From NCBI GenBank assembly GCA_030844895.1, contig CM061233.1, positions 64,443,190-64,507,189 on the forward strand: DNA of 64,000 nucleotides. Direction: 5' to 3'. Within the stretch, counting starts at the first letter, position 1. Every line of letters begins with the position of its first letter. A model generated the notes under the pieces. That model was not told the origin of the DNA and did not search any database. It was given only the letters and a program-made list of their open reading frames with translations. Origin of the DNA: Ambrosia x helenae (Eukaryota > Streptophyta > Magnoliopsida > Asterales > Asteraceae). The position numbers and the translations under genes are program-made. Positions 36,202-47,315 of the stretch are shown here, piece by piece.

Positions 36202-36359
36202 TAACAAATTAAAACTCCAGGAACAAAATCAGAGGAAACCAAAGGATGGGTGTTACTCATCAAATGGTATATGCTCAAATGGCTAAGCAGATTCAAGAGC
36301 TAAAGATCTTATCTTTCTATTTAACAAAAAAATTGCTTTCACCTTTACCGACTCAAATT

Positions 36360-36434
36360 GTATTTTCGGGGGCCCTCAAATTTTGAAGGCCCTAGACTGT
36401 TGCCTAGGTTTTTATACCTATAGAGCTGGCCCTA
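36360..36434. repeat. hAT-like terminal fragment
   Basis: GGGGGCCCTCAAATTTTGAA with AGGCCCTAGACTGTTGCCTA and a final GAGCTGGCCCTAG resembles the inner and outer ends of the hAT MITE at 32251-32534. Only one end is recognised. Confidence 0.45.
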
Positions 36435-36575
36435 GATGAAGTCGGGTTTAGCATTGGGTTTTCACTGAATTCGCGAACTTCAACTAAAGTTGGCATTGGG
36501 TTAATGAGACCTTAGAGACAAATTGAATACTCTTTTTTAAACGTAATATCAATCTATAAAATTTAAATTAAGAAC

Positions 36576-36630
36576 CTGTGATAAATATGATGGTAAAAAA
36601 TGCAAAGAAAATGGTTGAAATTTTTGCCAT
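36576..36630 (-). CDS. Defensin-like protein, exon 1 (signal peptide)
   Basis: The ATG at 36628-36630 opens MAKISTIFFAFFTIIFIT, a basic residue followed by a hydrophobic core, as in a secretory signal peptide. The exon ends ATCACAG|GTTCTT after the first base of a codon (phase 1). Joined to either of the two acceptors of exon 2, the frame is kept and the junction falls at the expected cleavage region. Plant defensin genes usually have one intron at just this place. The pairing of these exons 2.2 kb apart is inferred from phase, strand and position. Confidence 0.72.
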
Positions 36631-36692
36631 TTTGAGTGTAGAGAAATTGAAGTTTGTGTAAAGAAGATGTGGAGATGATTCAAGATAGGAAA

Positions 36693-36702
36693 TATTTATA
36701 AG
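36693..36702 (-). promoter_or_regulatory. TATA box of the defensin-like gene
   Basis: On the minus strand CTTATAAATA lies ~65 bases before the ATG, leaving room for a transcription start near 36665 and a ~35-base leader rich in C, A and T (ACACAAACTTCAATTTCTC). There is no upstream ATG in that leader. Confidence 0.6.
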
Positions 36703-37076
36703 AGATGAAAGGAGTTTGAAGAAAATACGTATGGAACTTATAAACCTTGGCAAAAAATAAATAAAAAACATTAAATTATCAAAATTTTTGGTAGATTATG
36801 AGTTTTGATGGTGAAAGAAATTAGCTATTGAAAAATCACTACACGTTGAATTTTTCTATTTATATTTGTAGATATACATAACCATATATTTTTATGTTGA
36901 TGGTAACAACTTCACGAAAAACTTTAACGAATTAACTATTTTCTTCATACAAACTTTTTTTTTTTTTTTGAAAGGTTTCATACAAACTTTTATCCGCAGT
37001 AAATTTATCATTAGGCATTGTTCTCTGTTATAAGGCTTGATTATTAAAAGTTTGTTAGTATAGTATCGAGTTTTAA

Positions 37077-37287
37077 GGGGGGGTGTTTGGGATTGATTAT
37101 TCAAAACAGCTTATGCGTTTTGGAAAAGCAGGGGTGGAACTGCTTATAGATTATTGCGTTTTGTTAGCCTAAAAAACTAATTATCCGCGTTTTCAAAACG
37201 CAATCCCAAACACTAAAAACTGATTATCTGCGTTTTTAAAAGTCAATAATCTAAAATCATATTCAAAATGCAATCCCAAACACCCTC
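37077..37287. mobile_element. Tourist-like (PIF/Harbinger) MITE, 211 bp
   Basis: The ends GGGGGGGTGTTTGGGATTG and CAATCCCAAACACCCTC are inverted repeats of the PIF/Harbinger type. TAA at 37074-37076 and 37288-37290 is the expected 3-bp target duplication. Inner copies of CGCAATCCCAAACA and GCGTTTT occur. It is non-coding. Confidence 0.88.
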
Positions 37288-37444
37288 TAAGACATCCTTC
37301 AGACAACCAAATGTTTGTGTCATTGCATACTATTAATAAACAAACCCTTTTGAATAGTAATTTCATAGTGGTGTTATTTCTTTTTATTTTTTTGGCCTTT
37401 GTATATGAGTAAGTATGTTTTGGGCTAAATGAGATTAACATGTT

Positions 37445-37515
37445 ATGGTAGTGGTGTAGTGGTAATATCATTTGCCTTACACAAAATGTTCTCGGGTTCG
37501 AAACCTAGTTGTTTC
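37445..37515 (+). repeat. tRNA-derived SINE head
   Basis: An A-box-like TGGTGTAGTGG (37452-37462) and a perfect B box GGTTCGAAACC (37495-37505) sit at tRNA-like spacing. The cloverleaf arms do not pair well, so this is a SINE promoter rather than a tRNA gene. The 3' end of the SINE is not resolved; it may reach ~37620. Confidence 0.5.
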
Positions 37516-37665
37516 CATATTTTTTTTATTTTAACAGTGCCTCTGACCTCTGATTGGGCTATTTGGGCAGCGGTTCAATCCTATTGGCGTATTCTAGCGG
37601 TGGTGGGTGACTGAGCATTTATTGCACACGTGTCTCTTCCTCTACCTGCCTTTATCAGCGTGATA

Positions 37666-40235
37666 TCTATACTACATTATAAAGGAGGAGAGATGGCCAA
37701 AATAGTCACTTCATGTCAATTTTAAGATGGCATATCAAGAGCCATAAGTCTAATCTCATAACTTTTACCCTATTTCTTTCTTATATACCCTTGTGTACAA
37801 GATGTAAAGCCTATTGTATTTTTAACTAATACACACTCTTTATCCCTCTCCGTATGTAACCCCCATCTTAAGTTTCATTATTAAAACATCATAATAGTGA
37901 AATAAAACCCATCATCAATTTCATTATAGAACACAATAATTGATAAATAAAACTTATTTACTCTCCATTCAATTGAGTTCGTTCTTTCGAAATCTCTAAC
38001 TGAATGTAATATTACATTCATATCCCGTTTATTTATAATTGGCAATGGTCATTTCTGACAACTGATATCCAATCGCAACGCACCTTCAGAAGGTGTCTTT
38101 TTTTCCCTTGCCACTCATTGATGTTGTTTAAATTATGCCATCTTTGCTAATTTGCTTGTAATGGCGATGCAGGAATTCCTAAAAAGATGTCTTTTGAGTA
38201 GATATTCCTTAATCTCACCTTTTATTTCAGATTTTATGCCCGATGGATTTGATGTCATTGTTTTTAGGTCTTCAATTGGGCACGAGCGATCATCCATAGG
38301 ATTTTCAGGTAAGTGTTTGTATATTTTTTTTTGGTTACCTCTCTTTCTTTCAATTAGAAATATTTAGGTTTATGATAAATTGCAATTTCAGGAAAATTTC
38401 GTCGATTAGGGCGTCTTTATTATACTAATGCTTGCAAATATAATATTTAGTTTTTTTGGCTTGTGTAATTGATTTGTTGGCTAAATCATGTAATCTGATT
38501 TTGGTCAAATGTTTGCTGCTTTTTTAGATCTATTTGTCAGGTGGTGGTTTGTACTATACGGTTAATCAAATGGCCCTTGGTTTTCTTTGGCTTAAGAATG
38601 AGGTACTTCTTAGTACAGCCTTTTCCTTAAGTTTTTACACCTAGCGTTTTCAATGGTGTGACTTCCTGCAACACAAAGAGCAAGCATTTTTCTGGATAAT
38701 GATTTTTCTGTTCATTGATATACTTCTAAGATTACCTGAAAGAGCTACAAAATCAACAATGTCGAGACCCTTGAGTTTGAATTTGGTGAGGATTGTCTAA
38801 AAGGTGTTGTGTGGGGCTGGTATATTATGGTTTGAACCACTCAAACTCACGCTTAATGAATCTTTTTTTCCTAAAGGGACACCCCAGCTCGGCCCACAAG
38901 TCTTCATAAACCAAACATAAAGAATAATCCAGCCGAGATGAATTCCCATCAAATTAGGTCAGGTTAGGATGCTAGGTTGACCCCACCGAAAATATTTGAT
39001 CATTTTGGAATAAATCATAAAGTATATAGTCAATAAATGGTCTCCCTAAGTTATGGTACCAAATAGTTGAGGACATGCTTTCTTGACCTCGGAATAGATC
39101 TCATTAATGACTACAAACCCGCGAACCGAATCATGATTAGGGACCGATCTCTTCTCATTGGTTATGGTCACACATCTGCCTAAAGTATTGTGCCATCACA
39201 ACCCTCCATTATTGGTGGCAAAGATAAGTAACACTTCATCTAAATGATGATATCTTTTGAGGGTCATGAGTCCCATTGTAAGTTATATTATATGTGTAAC
39301 AAATTGGAATCTCATCTAAATAGTGATTTGGTGAAGGATACTACAGGAGTATAAGCAACTCCTTTCTCATTACGAATTGGAATCTCATCTCAATATAATA
39401 GAAAAGATTAGTAATATGTTGGAGTTAGAAAATTTTAAAATTATTAAGAATTTGAAAGATTTAAATTTTAGTTTTTGATATTTGAAATCGTTTTATAAGA
39501 TGAGTTTGAAGTAAGGTTTAGGGCTACTAGAATCCAACAAATAATGCACTCAAACTAAATTGTTAGTCAAGTCATTTAATGTTAAATTTAATGAGACAGA
39601 AAAACCATGTAATTTGGTGCTATAGATCTATAAAGTACAAGGTTTGACTTTTAAATATTCAAAGGTTGAATGTTCATGTAACTGTAGGTATATCTCGACT
39701 GGGAATGCTAGCTAGAAACGGTTCGTTAGACTCCAGAAATCGTAATACTGAAGTGAAAGGATTGATGAACTAAAGTCCCTCTCACCAGCTTCATCAATCA
39801 TAAATAGATCAATGTCTTCTTTGAGCTGCCAATGAAACAAACAAAATGATTCTCCTTTGTTCCTAAACAAAATCACGGTTTGACTTATGTGGTCAAATAC
39901 GTAAATTTTATTAGTTTTTAACTAATAAAATATGTAAATTTAAAAACTTCAATATATATATTTATTAGTTAAATCATTTTGTTCCCCAGTGTAAATATAT
40001 AAATTTTAGGGGTGAAGGGTGAATTTAATCTTATGTTCAACACTTGTAGATTCTTTTGTTTATACTTGATTACTCTTTGTGAATGGATATATTAAATTTT
40101 TTTAGTGAATTGTATTTTGAATAAATTATGAGCATCTTGTTTGGATATAGGTAAAAAACAAATTATGTGAAACTAGTCGTGCAACGTGCGACGATAAAAC
40201 ATACGACCCGCGGCAACGCACGGGCCATCCACTAA
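37666..40235 (+). mobile_element. Non-autonomous Helitron (about 2.57 kb)
   Basis: The 5' end TCTATACTACATTATAAAGG begins with TC after an A. The 3' end has the GC-rich imperfect hairpin CCCGCGGCAACGCACGGG (40207-40224), then CCATCCACTAA, ending CTAA before a T. These are the usual plant Helitron ends (TC...hairpin...CTRR, inserted between A and T). No Rep/helicase is visible. The stretch 38150-38315 has an open frame ending in a splice-donor-like AG|GTAAGT and may be a captured exon. Confidence 0.7.
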
Positions 40236-40959
40236 TTAGAGATTGAGATTCTCAATCTTACCAAAAGCCACATTTCTTCTCTGTGTTCTTATCTCCCCCA
40301 TACAGAATTACAGACCTCCATGGCATATGAATTCAAGATCATCATTTTTTTTCTTGTCTTCTGTTTTTGACTCTTTAATGGCAGACGACGAAGGGTATCA
40401 CTACCTATTACCGCATTAGTTCAATGTTTAGATCAGTGGCAGATCTGGTGATTCCCGACTTTTCTTCGATAACCAAACGTCGTAGTTTGTGGCAACTATT
40501 CAATGGTTCAAACGAGGCAATCTGCGAACAAGTTATGGTTGTGGCTGCAGACGACGACAACTAGTTTTCTGTATTTAAAATATGAATTTCTACACAATTA
40601 GATTATTTATTCAAAATCATACATGTTTTTAACGATTTCTATATGACAGTGAGAAGACAAGAAGAGTACTGCTACGATGGATCAGCACTGTAAATTTTGC
40701 CTAAGTTTTTTTTGACGGAGAAAGCGTTTTTTCGACCAGTTCAATCATCTCCTAAAGTTATTTAGGTAAACCCTAATATCTGTCTTCTTCAGTTTCTTTT
40801 TTTTTTATGTGTGATTTGGTTCAGATATATAAATATTAAATTTGGAGTTTGTTTTCACCCGCAGCTAACCCACCACACCTTGAGTTTTCTGAAAACGCAC
40901 TGATCATCTACCCGAGCGCTTGGTTCGATCCCCAGTCTCACTTTCGACTCACCATCAGT
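40236..40959. other. Gene-free stretch
   Basis: AT-rich sequence with no domain, RNA gene or terminal repeat that I recognise. It may be part of the minus-strand gypsy remnant whose 5' LTR is at 43046. Confidence 0.4.
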
Positions 40960-41135
40960 GTTTATATATAGGGTGTACCGCAGCTAACCCACCACACCTT
41001 TGGTATTTCGAAAGTGTACTGAACATCTAACCGGTTATCCTAAATAGATTCACACCACCTTAATGTACTTGTAAATTCATGATTACATTCCAGGCCACAA
41101 TCACCAATTAACCTTACGTTAGGGTGTTATGTCCT
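40960..41135. repeat. Shared gypsy internal segment
   Basis: GTTTATATATAGGGTGTACC, then GCAGCTAACCCACCACACC and an AGGGTGTTATG end, are repeated at 47845-48015 inside the LARD, and in part as the reverse complement at 30687-30728. In the LARD copy no satellite follows, so the array at 41141 grew in, or was lost from, one lineage. Confidence 0.7.
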
Positions 41136-41140
41136 TCAAT

Positions 41141-42210
41141 GATGTTGAATAGAATACTTCAACATAAGTACCAAAAATGTTTCGAGTTAAAAAGAATACT
41201 TTAACTCACGATGTTGAAAAGAATACTTCAACATAAAACTAACAATGTTTCGAGTTAAAAAGAATACTTTAACTCAAGATGTTGAAAAGAATACTTCAAC
41301 ATAAAACCAACAATGTTTCGAGTTAAAAAGAATACTTTAACTGAAGATGTTGAAAAGAATACTTCAACATAAGTACCAACAATGTTTCAAGTTAAAAAGA
41401 ATATATTAACTCATGATGTTGAAAAGAATACTTCAACATAAAACCAATAATGTTTCGAGTTAAAAAGAATACTTTAACTCAAGATGTTGAAAAGAATACT
41501 TCAACATAAAACCAACAATGTTTCGAGCTAAAAAGAATACTTTAACTCATGATGTTGAAAAGAATACTTTAACAAAAAACTAACAATGTTTCGAGTTAAA
41601 AAGAATACTTTAACTCAAGATGTTGAAAATAATACTTCAACATAAAACCAACAATGTTTCGAGTTAAAAAGAATAATTTAACTCAAGATGTTGAAAAGAA
41701 TACTTCAACAAAAAACTAACAATGTTTCGAGTTAAAAATAATACTTTAACTCAAGATGTTGAAAAGAATACTTCAACATAAAACCAACAATGTTTCGAGT
41801 TAAAAATAATACTTTAACTCAAGATGTTGAAAAGAATACTTCAACATAAGTACCAACAATGTTTCGAGTTAAAAAGAAAATTTTAACTCAAGATGTTGAA
41901 AAGAATACTTCAACATAAATACCAACAATGTTTCGAGTTAAAAAGAATACTTTAACTCATGATGTTGAAAAGAATACTTCTACATAAATACCAACAATGT
42001 TTCGAGTTTAAAAGAATACTTTAACTCAAGATGTTGAAAAGAATACTTCAACATAAATACCAACAATGTTTCGAGTTAAAAAGAATTCTTTAACTCATGA
42101 TGTTGAAAAGAATACTTCAACATAAATACCAACAATGTTTCGAGTTAAAAAGAATACTTTAACTCAAGATGTTGAAAAGAATACTTCAACATAAATACCA
42201 ACAATGTTTC
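41141..42210. repeat. Satellite array, ~68-69 bp unit, 15 full copies plus a partial
   Basis: Each unit runs GATGTTGAAAAGAATACTTC, AACATAA..., CAACAATGTTTCGAGTT, AAAAAGAATACTTTAACTCA. It contains two inverted repeats, GTTGAA...TTCAAC and GAGTTAAA...TTTAACTC, both closing on the same loop AAGAATAC. Later units (12-16) share ATAAATACC where earlier ones mostly have ATAAAACC, which suggests local expansion. Not coding. Confidence 0.95.
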
Positions 42211-43029
42211 CGACTAGTTTGTAAGCGAATATCGACTGGTGTATCTGATGTCCATAGATTGAGATAGTGTGAAGTTCTATATTTGAAGATACCTTTTAGA
42301 AAAAATGCAGGGGAGAGGCTTTTTTTTTAATAACGACAAGGAAAACACAGAAGTGACGAGGTTATGAAGTATAGGTATTTATTTGTTAAGATTTTGAGCA
42401 TGTAATTGGAAAAAGTTAAGGCTGTGTGAAATAATGTATAACTAAAAGATGAAAGTTTTTTTTTTAAGCATAGAGCAAATTATTATGATTTCAAGAAATC
42501 AATAATAAAACATTAGAGTGTTCTTATCTAGTCATAAGACCCGACAAAAACTTTGACTGTTCAAAGAATTAAACTTAGTTAGAGATTAACGAAGACGTGC
42601 TTTAGCCTATAAGTGGACACTCACTCCAGGAATCCCGAGGTAAGCATAACAGGTCTGCTTTCGGATTTATGCGCTATGCTTGCCTATGCCAGAAAACCCA
42701 GTGTGCAGGCATCCACCCTTCCAGATTGCACGTGTTCTCTCACTTAGAGTTCAACACTTTGAAGGATGAAAAATTTATGAAAAACAAAAGTAGGCAATTA
42801 AGCCAAGAATATCTAGCATGCTCCAAAGTGTAGACGTGTCCTCCAAGTAAAGTCACTCCTCAAAAACCCATGATGAAGAAATAAAGAAAGAAATAGAGAG
42901 ATATAGAGGGAAGAATGAGAGGTGACAAAAGAGAAAGGTTAGTGGAACAAATAAACACAAGTAAGGTCATGTATAGGTTCTTAGTTATAGTCTAGGTCAT
43001 TTACTAATAACCTAATTCCCTATAACCAC
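42211..43029 (-). other. Internal remnant of minus-strand gypsy element
   Basis: This lies between the satellite and the primer-binding site of the LTR at 43046. The last bases (CCTAATTCCCTAT...) match those before the LARD primer-binding site at 50083, so the two elements are related. No coding motif is seen. Confidence 0.5.
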
Positions 43030-43042
43030 GGCTCTGATACCA
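43030..43042 (-). other. Primer-binding site of minus-strand gypsy element
   Basis: On the minus strand this reads TGGTATCAGAGCC, three bases inside the LTR at 43046. It shows that LTR to be a 5' LTR of a leftward element. Confidence 0.85.
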
Positions 43043-44015
43043 ATTTGTAACACCCCAACCGATGGCGGAAACATCGAGGTGTCACGTAGTGACGATTGTT
43101 TAATAGCTCATAGACAAGAAATGTAAATATTGATACATTGACTAAGTAATTTATTACAATGAAATGAAATTACAATAATACATCGTTTAAGAACTAACAA
43201 TCTAAAATAAAATTTAGTAAATCTCAAGTCTAAGTATAAGTTTCAAAAGCTTAACAGTGATCTCATAACAATCTGAAACATGTTTGAAAATAATTTTGTC
43301 AATACAAAATGTATTGGTGACCATACCATGTTTGAATAAATATAGTAGGAAAAGAGTTTCGCAATTCACGTGTTATACTGTCTACATTTTAGTGTTCAAG
43401 CTATGAACAAATGTCACCTAAAATTAAGCCTTAGAGTAGAAATGATATCTAAGAATAATGGGATATCTAGTATATATGTATTGTAGTCGCCCAATAGTAT
43501 GATTATATATAGTATGCAACAAAGCAAGTAGTTTACACATAACAATAGTCAAGTACTATTTATTGCTATGCTAGGCCCACACCGGGTTAATGATTAAGGT
43601 CATAAGTACGCACTATCAGCGATCAACAAGTAAAACACATACAAGAATTTCGATTGTGAATATAGACTAAAGCATGATTAAGTGAGTGAAGTAATAAGCG
43701 TACATGAGTCACCCCAAAAGTCTTAACATGAAAAAGGGGAAAGATATACACACATTCGCTAAGCTAATTATCCTCTAAGCGTTGTGAATGTATGTGAGGC
43801 GAATCCCAAAGACTTAACAACGTAGCTAGTCCAAATTGAAGAAATAAAAACCGAAAAGGAAAGAATATCAAGTTTCCAATTCGCCAATTACAAGAGCTTA
43901 TAATCAAAGCTTCAATTGTAGAAGTACTAAACTATAGAAGAAAGGTATGAGGGAAAGTTTAATCAGATTGAAACAATCGATTTAGAGGTGCCCAGTGTAG
44001 TGGATCATAGGTGGG

Positions 44016-44024
44016 TTTTTATAC
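44016..44024 (-). promoter_or_regulatory. LTR TATA box
   Basis: On the minus strand TATAAAAAC, expected to direct transcription leftward from about 43985-43990. Confidence 0.5.
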
Positions 44025-44087
44025 TAGTTTTGGATTCAATTACCCATTAAAATTGGTCAACACCATAAAGTAAGGTTTCATGATGAA

Positions 44088-44190
44088 TTGACTATTTGAC
44101 TAGGACTTTGACTGTTTGACTAAGACTTTGACTGGGAATTTGACCGGGACTTTGACTCAGACTTTGACTAGGACTTTGACTGTTTGACTG
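44088..44190. promoter_or_regulatory. W-box (TTGAC) array in LTR U3
   Basis: Ten TTGACT/TTGACC cores occur in about 100 bases, most in a TTTGACTRGGAC-like repeat. TTGACY is the core of the WRKY-factor W box. The array lies 65-170 bases upstream of the minus-strand LTR TATA box, where an enhancer would act. WRKY binding is inferred. Confidence 0.6.
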
Positions 44191-44569
44191 TCTTCGTGGA
44201 CCGCGAGAACTAAAAAAATCAAATTTTCTAATTTAATCAATTTTAAGTTCCGGACTTGTTTCCTTCGGTTTCTAAGTTGTTTTAAGACCAAAAATTAAGG
44301 GTTTTGAGTATCAAGGTCTGAAACATACGCGCTCGGGTGTAGATGTGAGTATAAAACGTGCAATACTTTTACTTATAAAAATTATAAGTTTTATTAAATT
44401 GTGACTTTTGGTCCTATGAAAATAGGAAGGTTAAAAATGAAAATTTTGTAATAGTTAAGGGACCAATTATGCACATTTATGAAAAGGGAAGGGTGCAGGT
44501 TGTCACATTTACCATGGAACTTGTTCATATAAACTGCAAACACATGAAACGAGTTTTTACCTGATTAAT

Positions 44570-47315
44570 TGTAACACCCCAACCGATGGCGGAAACATCG
44601 AGGTGTCACGTAGTGACGATTGTTCAATAGCTCATGGACTAAAAGTGTAAATATTGATACATTGATTAAATAGTTTATTACATTGAAATGAAATACAACG
44701 ATTCTAAATGCCAACTAATCTGAAATACAATGAATCAAAATCTAAATATAAATCCGAAAGCTTAAAGAATGCATCTCAAAATAACCTGAAACATGTACAA
44801 AATAATTTGGTCAATACAAAAATTGTATTGGTGAGCATACCTTGTTTAAATAAATATACTAGAAAAGTGTTTAGCAATTCATGTGCGGTACCATTTGCAA
44901 TTATGTAATAAGTAATATCCGTTCAAAACCAAACCTGAGAATAATGACTAACACAAGACCAACCAACTGAATAATGAATTAACAAGACAATGACCAAGAT
45001 TCTCTCAACAGAGTCTCAAGGGGGTATACCATAGTACTATTCATTGAAAAGCTAGGCCGCCCAACGGTTAATGATTTGACAAGTCATAGACACACCAATT
45101 ATCATAAAGCAAAAACACATGAGAATTGCATTAAGTATAAGAAATTGAAACTTGATTAATATATAGGTACATGAGTCACCCCAAAGTAGTAAAACAGTAA
45201 AAAGGGGGAAAGATATACTCACAGTTTGCGAAAGCGATCAAAATCCACTTAAGCGGTCGTGAGCTAAGTAATGGGAATTCCGAGGAATTCAACCTATAAC
45301 GTATATGAATACTAGTAAGGAAAAGTCTAAAAAGTCTAAGGTATCTAAGGTCTAAGGCATTAGGGTTTGCTAAGTCGATTTGGGGAATTAGAGTTTTTTT
45401 ATGATCAATCGAATTAATGTAAAAGTTGTATATTAAAAATAATATACCAAAGTTTGTAAATATGATGTAGGTAATATAATTTTTACTTATTTGAATATTT
45501 AGATAAAACTTATGTTCGAATAATTAAGACAAAATAATGTAATTACCTACTTTACTAATTATTGTAAATAAATTCAATAATATAAATGTGTAACTAAATA
45601 ATTATGAGTTTCACAATAATCTAACATATGGTAATTAAGATTTTTAAACATAATAAATTTCTATTTTATAAGAAAAGTATTTATAAAATAGATGTTTAAA
45701 TAGTGTTAATAAATAAATGTTTAATTATGTCTAATTAAACGTAAATAAGGCTAATAATACCAGACATGATCCAAAAATCATAGTTTTATAGAAAATAGAT
45801 GATTTCTGTTGTAAATAAATTAAAAATAATTTCCCCATAATTTATATAAACTTATTTATATTTAAAACTGATTTAACGAGATTAAATTAGGTTTAAATGA
45901 TTGAAAATAGGAAAATCAATAAAAATAAAGGTTTTCTGAACCAATAATTTTTAATTATGTTCATGATGATTTGAAATAATTTATCAAAAATTTTGAGATA
46001 AAAATCATTAAAAATGAATTTTTAATCAATTAATTATGATTAAAACAATTTAAATTAATAAATCGTGAAGATAGATATTTTTTAGAAAACTAAAAATATG
46101 ACAATTTTCTATGGGGTATCAAGAAGCTACACCTAAATTTTTATAATTTTTGGATCAAAAATGAATTTATTATGATTATTTAAAGAGTAATGCATTTATA
46201 TATGTATATATATATATATAATTAATAAAAATTCAGAAATGAACAAAAAAATAGGGAATCAGACCAGTGACTAAGGGGTCTCGAACCCTGGTCTAATCCA
46301 TAACCATACTAGCTTACAACCACTATACCACTTAATACATGTGTTATTATTTTTAGATTTATAAACTATTTAAACACTATATAGAAAGTTATCTTCTTCC
46401 CCAAATCCAACTCTAGAACCCTAACCCTAACCCCAAATCTAATAACTCAATTCAAGCAACAAAGGAACCTGAATTCATGGGGTTAATATTCGGAGTTGAT
46501 CAATAAACAAAACGGCAAACTAATATTAGACTTACAATATCGAACAGGGATCGAAACAGGGTTTCAAGAACCGCATAAATGAGTAGTCGATTGGACACTA
46601 TAGCATGCGAACTGATGTTGTTTTTTTCGTGGGTTTACGAGCTGTAATGATGCAGCAACGATACGGAGTCACCAATTTAAATGTTGGATGGTTAAACAAG
46701 GCGTTTAAAGGGTTTAAAATCTTCCGGCGGTTACAAGTGACGAACCCGAAGAAATGCTTGATTAAATCCCATTAAACGAGTTATAACAGCCTATTAATGG
46801 ACGGAAATCCGTTACTAATGATGGAAAAATGTTTCGGAACAATAATCATTTATTAAAACTGATGTTATGACTCGCCGGAGCAAACTCGCCGGACCGGCGA
46901 GACCTGGTCAGAAAAATGCCCGGGAAAGCAGGGAAGGGAAAGCTTATTTTTTTTGTTTTTGAAAGTTTGGACAGTTGGCAATAATGGTCCCCGTGGTTAG
47001 AATGGTTAATTTATTAATGTTTTGGTTATATTTTTCTTAATAAAAGTTAACTAAGTTAGTCTAGCTTAACTTAAACATTTTTTTTTAAACTTCATAAAAC
47101 TTAAAAGAAAGCCGTTCTGAATAACGTTTTAAGCTACGTATTTGATTAAAACATAGACACGATCCATAATAAATATAAACGATGAATTTTTATTTTTTTT
47201 TAGTTCGCTATAAAATAAATTTTTAAAACGACGAAACTTAATAGGGATTATAATAGAAAATTTTGAAGGGCTATTATTGTAAATTTGACGAAAGACGAAG
47301 GTGACGAATGTCACA
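44570..47315 (-). repeat. LARD 3' LTR (2746 bp)
   Basis: The plus-strand ends are TGTAACACCCC and GAATGTCACA. It contains a SINE-like B/A box pair on the minus strand (46277-46330), a short telomere-like run AACCCTAACCCTAACCCC (46417-46434), and a very AT-rich left half. No gene is seen. Confidence 0.93.
46277..46330 (-). repeat. tRNA-like (SINE) promoter inside the LARD LTR, copy 1
   Basis: On the minus strand an A-box-like TGGTATAGTGGT (46319-46330) is followed by a B box GGTTCGAGACC (46277-46287) at tRNA-like spacing. It is probably an old SINE caught in the LTR and copied with it. Confidence 0.5.

Larger units (their letters stand above)
34342..36575 (-). other. Intron of the defensin-like gene, filled with transposons
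   Basis: The intron is 2,234 bases with GT at its 5' end (36575-36574) and CAG at its 3' end. It holds three MITE-like elements bordered by (TA)n, a hAT-like fragment and an imperfect 25-bp inverted pair (34645-34669 with 36478-36502, 19 of 25 matching). Without the block between those arms it would be about 375 bases. Confidence 0.6.
43046..44507 (-). repeat. 5' LTR of minus-strand gypsy element (1462 bp)
   Basis: The plus-strand ends are TGTAACACCCC and GGTTGTCACA. The first ~120 bases closely match the starts of the LARD LTRs at 44570 and 50096, and the rest has diverged. On the minus strand a TATA box is at 44016-44024, with an array of TTGAC motifs upstream of it (44088-44190). No matching 3' LTR is seen to the left. 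Confidence 0.8.

Noticed and set aside
37445..37515. A functional tRNA gene
   Set aside because: A-box-like and B-box sequences are present but acceptor and anticodon arms do not pair convincingly; a SINE head fits better.
41141..42210. CRISPR-like array of regular repeats
   Set aside because: The whole ~68-bp unit repeats, with no unique spacers, in plant DNA; it is a tandem satellite.
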